Source: Toxonevra muliebris | Lineage: Eukaryota; Arthropoda; Insecta; Diptera; Pallopteridae | Assembly: GCA_963691655.1 (NCBI GenBank) | Contig: OY829327.1 | Location: 81,666,019-81,730,018 of the forward strand | Direction: 5' to 3' | Length of the DNA stretch: 64,000 bases | Part shown: one piece after another, positions 58,901 to 64,000 of the stretch | Layout: each line of letters opens with the position of its first letter | How positions within the stretch are numbered: the first letter of the stretch is position 1 | Notes under the pieces: model-generated | What the model saw: the letters and a program-made list of their open reading frames with translations, nothing else | What the model was told of the DNA's origin: nothing | The model's database searches: none | Position numbers and translations under genes: made by a program

Positions 58901-60356
58901 AACTGGCGAAATTGAAGGATTAGAATCGAAAGCTCCATATGATGCATGGACTGGAAGGAAAACACAATCGCCGACAACATCCACTTTTCAATCACTGTAT
59001 ACTAGTACAATCACCACCACCACCACCACCTCCTGCACCAGTTCATCAATAATGTCAGCGGCAGAACCTTTAGTCGACAATGATGATGATAGTACACCAT
59101 CAACTTCGAGCTCTGCAAGTATTCAAAATGACATCAGATCTCAATCATACTCATGTGGTTCAGGACACAACACAGCTACGAGGGAGTCTGGAACAGCTCA
59201 CACAGGCTATGAATATATTTGTATCCATTGTTTAAGGTCACAAACAATCGATACACCAATGATTGAAGTATTGCATGCCCCCAGCACTACATTAATTGCT
59301 GCATCGTTTTCAGAATTATCATCGGGATTTGTATCTAACGCTGACGATGATACGCCATCAACGTCATGCTCCGCATGTCTAAAAAAAAGCGACAAATCAG
59401 TTATTTCACTAAACTCACAAGCATCTCAGACTACAGCTGAGGAAGTTGAATCTGTAATCGACCACACTGTTGTATCGGAAGATAAGTTTTTGTCATTATT
59501 AAAGAAATTTGTAGCAGCAATTGGATCACCAATCACGGATATACTGAATAGCACCATGTTCACAATCGATGATATAGAGTTTTTAGAGAGATGTTTCGCT
59601 GACGAAGGCATTGATTTAGTATCGGATTCAAATTTTGTGGACAATGCTTCAGTACAGCCATCTATGGAGGGAATTTTACTTGATAATGATGATGATAAAC
59701 CATCAACTTCAAAACATACCGCCAAAGTTGAAAATTTCAGTAAACCGTCATCTTCATCGGATGCATGTGCAATTGTTGATTCGTCATGTTGGCAAAAGAA
59801 TTTTCATACATATGACCAAAATTCTGCTTCAATAACTACCAGCTTTAACAATAAAATATACCTTTCTTCTTACTTTAACACTTCATCATTTATAAAAGAA
59901 AAAGTTGGTCGAAACTTTCTTGGATTAAGTGATTTATGGAAAATAATTAAAAATATGCTTAATTTAAATTACATTCGCCATATAGCATCGAAACCAATTT
60001 CTGAACTTACTAGAAAAAGAGATTTTACAACGATATTTGATCAAGTACCAAGAGAAATGTTTGAGGATATAGAAAAAGTTCATAGTGCATGCATTTTTAC
60101 TGATACTTGTATTTTAACTGCAATGAAGGCCGGAAAATTCGGTAAACTAAATACTTTTCCAATCTCTATATATACCTTAAACATGCAATCACTCTGCGAA
60201 ATGATTATTGAAAAGAATTTCAATTCACACAATGACAATTTAGCAAAAAGTTGGCACCATTCAGGGAAGAATGATTCGGAAAATGAAATGACTGATGCTG
60301 AAGATGAATATTTTTCTTCGAGCGATCACTCAAACGACTCCACGGATGCTCTTTAA
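55820..60356 (+). CDS. Unidentified 738-aa Ser/Thr-rich protein, three exons
   Basis: Join: 55820-55966, 56042-56134, 58380-60356; both introns are phase 0 with GT-AG ends (75 bp and 2,245 bp). An in-frame TAG at 55,799-55,801 fixes the ATG. The basic N-terminus (1-80) has Ser-Pro sites at SPRK, SPRN and SPHK and a KEN tripeptide at 63-65. A conserved-looking block follows (about 121-153: RRKLQISKTV ... ASFKFNDFVG). The middle is Ser/Thr-rich with three spaced motifs, NDDDSTPSTS (about 314-323), DDDTPSTS (about 402-409) and NDDDKPSTS (about 516-524). Near the C-terminus lies a hydrophobic, helical region (about 590-680) and an acidic tail. No signal peptide or membrane segment. I do not recognise it. 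A KEN box, Ser-Pro sites and the aromatic F-x-F block would fit a cell-cycle or cohesion regulator (for example a Dalmatian/Sororin-type protein), but this is speculation. Confidence 0.85.
56042..56134 (+). CDS. Unidentified gene, coding exon 2
   Basis: 31 codons between TTTAATTTCAG and GTAAGG. It contains the KEN tripeptide in MVKENWRERSPHKK. It is too short to stand out alone; the splice sites, phases and shared composition link it to the exons on either side. Confidence 0.8.
56470..58090. repeat. Degenerate ~21-bp minisatellite in intron 2 of the unidentified gene
   Basis: Dozens of diverged units around the consensus ATTCTGAAATCAATTTGGAT follow each other for about 1.6 kb. Common variants are GAAATATTCTGAAATCAA and GGATTATTCTGAAATC. 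Reading frames here on either strand (for example the Ile/Lys/Phe-rich ones) are products of the repeat. Confidence 0.92.
58380..60356 (+). CDS. Unidentified gene, coding exon 3
   Basis: 658 codons plus TAA, after TTATTAACAG. The frame is open throughout, starting NSSQANGPKVIELH, and remains open for almost 2 kb in AT-rich DNA, which is strong evidence of a real gene. It includes a Thr run (near aa 292-297), the three PSTS motifs, and the acidic C-terminal NEMTDAEDEYFSSSDHS. Confidence 0.88.
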   Translation, partial: NSSQANGPKVIELHRQQNNAKYTANEKSSQRATASNLLTSRRKLQISKTVTKKNSLLGLEKASFKFNDFVGNIAKTCSYNNQPPAPATPSSSCGATYKADIQALISNTAAEPTTISERYNLPLLAIWSAPRSRLRSTVVVYRETKQEHAEVNQLAIATTEGTSAYPAELLNANTTGEIEGLESKAPYDAWTGRKTQSPTTSTFQSLYTSTITTTTTTSCTSSSIMSAAEPLVDNDDDSTPSTSSSASIQNDIRSQSYSCGSGHNTATRESGTAHTGYEYICIHCLRSQTIDTPMIEVLHAPSTTLIAASFSELSSGFVSNADDDTPSTSCSACLKKSDKSVISLNSQASQTTAEEVESVIDHTVVSEDKFLSLLKKFVAAIGSPITDILNSTMFTIDDIEFLERCFADEGIDLVSDSNFVDNASVQPSMEGILLDNDDDKPSTSKHTAKVENFSKPSSSSDACAIVDSSCWQKNFHTYDQNSASITTSFNNKIYLSSYFNTSSFIKEKVGRNFLGLSDLWKIIKNMLNLNYIRHIASKPISELTRKRDFTTIFDQVPREMFEDIEKVHSACIFTDTCILTAMKAGKFGKLNTFPISIYTLNMQSLCEMIIEKNFNSHNDNLAKSWHHSGKNDSENEMTDAEDEYFSSSDHSNDSTDAL

Positions 60357-60600
60357 CCATAAGCTTCATCATTTTCGCTTAAATGAGATATTGAATTCTA
60401 TTTCGGAGTAAAATGAAGCTTTCCCTGCTGGAAGTAGATTATGACTTTGCATGCAACAGTGCATTTTACAATTAAAAATCGACATTAACGTCGAAGCTAT
60501 AGATAATATCAACATTATTTATTTTATTATTTTATGACTAAAAATTTGTATGTAATATAAACTATGTACTAAAAAATTAAACAAAATAAAGCTTTAGGAT
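60357..60600 (+). other. 3' untranslated region of the unidentified gene
   Basis: AT-rich sequence from the stop codon to a good AATAAA, with no competing frame. Confidence 0.6.
60585..60590 (+). terminator. Polyadenylation signal of the unidentified gene
   Basis: AATAAA 229 bases after the stop, followed by GCTTTAGGATATGAG. It is the first good signal downstream. Confidence 0.6.
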
Positions 60601-60906
60601 ATGAGATCCCTAATTTTTTCATTGTTATTAGAAGTTAGTTTAAGAGACTAAGAGGGCGGAAAGTTTTGAAAAATACATGCCTGTATTTCTCAGTTCCAAA
60701 AATCACAGTAGTCCCCTCATAAGTAATTTTTGATGTGGAATCAGAAGCTTTTCGAATATGTTTTGTAGTGGCCCGATTCGATTTTTTCATTGTGATATTG
60801 ATTAGTGCATGGGTAGCAGTCGTGCCGGAAGTCTGGGTTAAATTCTTTGATTAAGCGAATGAAAACAGAAAAAGAACAGATACGAAAATAACTAAAACTT
60901 ATGATA

Positions 60907-61390
60907 TAGGGGAGAGTGGTCTTACCCAAAAACATTTTTAGAATAAGTGTATAATTTTATTAGTTATTTTGTTATGCAAAATCGACAGTTTTTGGTTTTC
61001 CGATTAAACAATTTTGATATGTAATGTCTTGAATCTGTAATGGAGAAATGTTTCTAGCCTATATACAATATAATGTTTGACATTGTAAATGGATGAAATT
61101 TGCCCATTTCCTCCTAAAACTTACATAATCTGACTTTTTTCTTGCATTTGGGCAAAAAAAAAATGATGCGACCGGCTCAGGTCCAGGGGATGCAGGCTTA
61201 GGACTACCTCCTATTTGAGAAATAGCATTAATCGACCGCTAAAAACACTTTCCACTGCTCCGACCGACATAAAATTGTAGACAAAGGATCCTAGTACCTG
61301 ATCAAAGACATTAAAGCGCCATTAAACCCTGTTTACCCTCTGTTTTCGGAAAAAACGTTTACTGTGCAGACTTAGGACCACTCTCTCCTA
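60907..61390. mobile_element. TIR element with GGAGAGTGGTC ends
   Basis: The left end TAGGGGAGAGTGGTCTTA and the inverted right end TAGGAGAGAGTGGTCCTA match at 16 of 18 bases. CCTAAGTCTGCA-like and TTAGGAC motifs recur inside. I could not identify a convincing target duplication, so the superfamily is open. The length is 484 bp. Confidence 0.7.
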
Positions 61391-61629
61391 TGTATAGGTA
61401 CACCTGCATATATTTACATATATTTGTAGATAAGCATATTTGTTTATACAATATATACATACATATGTATTGTAGGTAATCAACAAAATTATTTTACTTC
61501 ATTTAAATTAAATTAAATTCGCTTAAAATTTGCATGTAATTAAAATTGTTCATACATCAACAACATTTTAGCAAAATTGCACACTTTTACACATACATAA
61601 ACAAATCCGTATATACACATAGATATATA

Positions 61630-61785
61630 TTTGCATGTATGTATGTATATATGTACATATATCCATTGGTGTTGGTAGTAGCAGATGTGCCCGCATTATT
61701 AATTATATAGAATACATACATACATATACATACATACATACATACATATACATACATACATACATATATACATATATTCATAGGA
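61630..61785. repeat. (CATA)n/(TATG)n microsatellites
   Basis: GTATGTATGTATATATGTAC at 61,636 and a longer CATACATACATATACATACA stretch at 61,715-61,775. Frames reading Tyr/Ile/His or Met/Tyr/Val/Cys repeats here are artefacts. Confidence 0.9.
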
Positions 61786-62326
61786 AGAGTATATTACTTA
61801 CAATTATAAAAAGTATATCCTTTATTCTGATATTATACTATATATGAATGAACATGTGCGCGTATCTATATGTCCATATATGTATATAACTGTGTAAGAA
61901 AAGTGTAACTTATCTATAATATCTTTATACATACATACAACGTTATATGTATATATTTATTACAATAACTAGATATGCAAAAGTGTGAAATTTTCTTACG
62001 TAAGTTATAGTATGTATGTATGCATTTATGTCGACTTGTAATTCATTTCAATTTCATCAAGATTAATGATGACAAATGCTTATAGTTTTAAAATATTTAT
62101 ATTAAATGTATGTATATATGGAACAAACTTGAAAGGATTCCAGTTTTCATACCAGATACGTATCAATTCAACGCCATTATTTTATATTGTATAAATATAG
62201 CAAATAAATAAATATTAAATTTTAACAGATTTGTGAATGAGAATTAACACGTGCTTGATATACGATATCTGTATGATATGGCTTGACAGAGCATTGAAAT
62301 TTAATAATAAAATCCTATAGTTGAAA

Positions 62327-63335
62327 ATGTCGAATTTCATGCCAACAAAACAACATTTGCGGGAAGTTTTAATTTGCTTCTTCCATTTAAAGAAAAACGC
62401 AACTGAAGCACATCGTTTACTCACTGAAGCTTATCCTGACTGTGCTATAGACGTTAAAATGTGTCAGGTGTGGTATGCCCGTTTCAAAAGTGGTGATTTT
62501 GATGTTGAAGACAGGGAACGTTCAGGCGGCCCGAAAAAGTTCGAAGATGAAGAATTGAAGGCATTACTCGAAGAAAATTCATGTCAAACGCAACAAGAAC
62601 TTGCAGAATCTTTAGGAGTTGATCAATCAATTATTTCTAAACGCATTGGGAATGATTCAAAAGCAAGGAAATTGGGTGCCGTACGAATTGAAGCCGAGAG
62701 ACGTCGAACGACGATTTTTCACATGTGAACTGCTGATTGAACGACAGAATAGAAAGGGTTTTCTGCATCGTATTATGACTGGCGATGAAAAGTGGATACG
62801 TTACGATAATCCAAAGCGTAAAAAATCATGGGGACCGCCCGGACATGCATCAACATCAACGGCAAAGCTGAACATCAATGGATCCAAGCTCATGCTGTGT
62901 ATTTGGTGGGATTTGAAAGGTGTTGTGTATTATGAGCTGTTGAAACCGAATGAAACGATCACTGGCGACCGCTGCAAACTACAATTGATGCGTTTGAGCC
63001 GAGCATTAAAAGATAAGAGGCCAGAATATGAGAATAGACACGTCGAAGTTATTCTTCAGCATGACAATGCTCGGCCGCATGTTGCAAGGTAAGTAAAAAC
63101 ATACCTGGAAACGCTGAAATGGGAAGTGCTACCCCACCCGCCGTATTCTCCAGACATTGCTCCTTCTGATTACCAGTTGTTCCGATCGATGACACATGGC
63201 CGGGCTGAACAGCACTTCTGTTCTTTCGAAGAACTCAAAAAATGGTTCGATTCGTGGATAGCCTCAAAAGATGAGGAGTTCTTTCGACGCGGAATCCGTA
63301 TGTTACCAGAAAGATGGGAAAAGGTTGTGGGCTAA
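62327..63335 (+). pseudogene. mariner (DD34D) transposase with one frameshift and one stop
   Basis: Cut-and-paste transposase that would act in the nucleus at TA sites. The N-terminal helix-turn-helix region (LTEAYPDCAIDVKMCQVWYA then RFKSGDFDVEDRERSG) is intact. Catalytic Asp residues are at TGDEKW (62,784), HDNARPH (63,063) and APSDY (63,168); the last two are 34 residues apart. The WVPYELKP linker, the YSPDIAPSDY block and the C-terminal RGIRMLPERWEKVV are well kept. A small indel near 62,645 shifts the frame and a TAA at 63,090-63,092 interrupts it. With only two lesions the copy is young. The terminal inverted repeats could not be identified with confidence. Confidence 0.9.
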
Positions 63336-64000
63336 CGATGGACAATACTTTAAAGAATAAATTTATAATCACTTTTTCACAATAAATGTCCAAATTACGA
63401 AAAAAAATACGAGTTTATACATTCATACTCCCAATACTTAGTGTTCAGTGAATTGTATTTTGGAAGTAGACTAGTTCTAGAATTTTCGGAACGAAAACTT
63501 TCGAGAAGTTGCAGTTCCTGTGGGGAACCTATCTAATTTGTGAATGTTTAAAACTTTAAAAATATTCTATAGCACATCTGTTCATTATACAAATACACTT
63601 GTGAGCGACATTAAATCTTAAATTTCATAGCTAGTATGTTAAACTTTTTGATCTTTTTCTAGAACTAGTTTAACTCTTATTTAGTTCTGGGTGTTTGTCC
63701 GAATTTTGCTTTGATTTTTGTGTTGCTTTTGTCCTAAGTTTCATTCCCATTTTTGATGTGATAATTTATCTGACTGCGTTTTAGTATGAGTTTGGCTTGA
63801 TATTTTATCTGGATTTTGACCTGTGATTAGGTTAGGATCGATTAAATTTTTTTTTTTTATTTTTAATTTTATGAAATTTATCAAAATAGAGACCAAAAAT
63901 AAGTCTCTTTGCCAAAAGCCAAAAAAATGTAGAAACAAAAAATGCACAAAATTTCAATAAAATCGGGATGTCCATAGATGGTGTTCCAGTACAAGTAAAA
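63336..64000. other. Window end, no gene seen
   Basis: AATAAA-like motifs follow the mariner frame at 63,356 and 63,383. The remainder is AT-rich without recognised coding or repeat structure. Confidence 0.45.

Overview
The window looks like euchromatic, AT-rich DNA from a higher (schizophoran) fly. The anchor is a complete Sex comb on midleg (Scm) gene of five coding exons predicted to encode 871 aa, very close in order and length to the Drosophila protein. A tRNA-derived SINE, non-LTR fossils and dense small DNA transposons suggest a large-genome fly such as a tephritid; the family-level placement is an inference.

Layout. Positions 1-29,900 hold no host gene I can support. They are a graveyard of mobile elements: non-LTR retrotransposon fragments (RNase H and C-terminal zinc-knuckle pieces), hAT-like elements with 8-bp target duplications, a PIF/Harbinger-like and a piggyBac-like element, two SINE copies, a fossil mariner, a long heptanucleotide microsatellite, and a fully paired hammerhead-ribozyme motif at 17,085-17,133 of the kind carried by Penelope-like elements. 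Scm occupies 30,530-41,678. Three short introns are followed or separated as normal, but the fourth intron is 8.3 kb and is filled with transposon debris. Immediately downstream of Scm lies an unusual 3.6-kb array (about 42,960-46,560) of degenerate units built round a palindromic GAATGCATTC core.

Positions 46,560-55,640 are again intergenic with a hAT-like element, a DD37E Tc1/mariner-superfamily element with intact terminal repeats, a large fold-back element and another dispersed MITE. A second host gene, on the same strand as Scm, runs from 55,820 to 60,356 in three exons (738 aa). I do not recognise it with confidence; it is Ser/Thr-rich, has three spaced Asp-rich PSTS motifs and a KEN tripeptide. 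Its second intron holds about 1.6 kb of degenerate ~21-bp minisatellite. The right end carries a TIR element, microsatellites and a fairly young DD34D mariner inactivated by one frameshift and one stop.

The two host genes do not form an obvious pathway: Scm is a Polycomb-group chromatin protein, the other is of unknown role. The best second looks are the hammerhead ribozyme, the GAATGCATTC array beside a Polycomb gene, the paired hAT families with exact target duplications, the fold-back family and the unidentified 738-aa protein.
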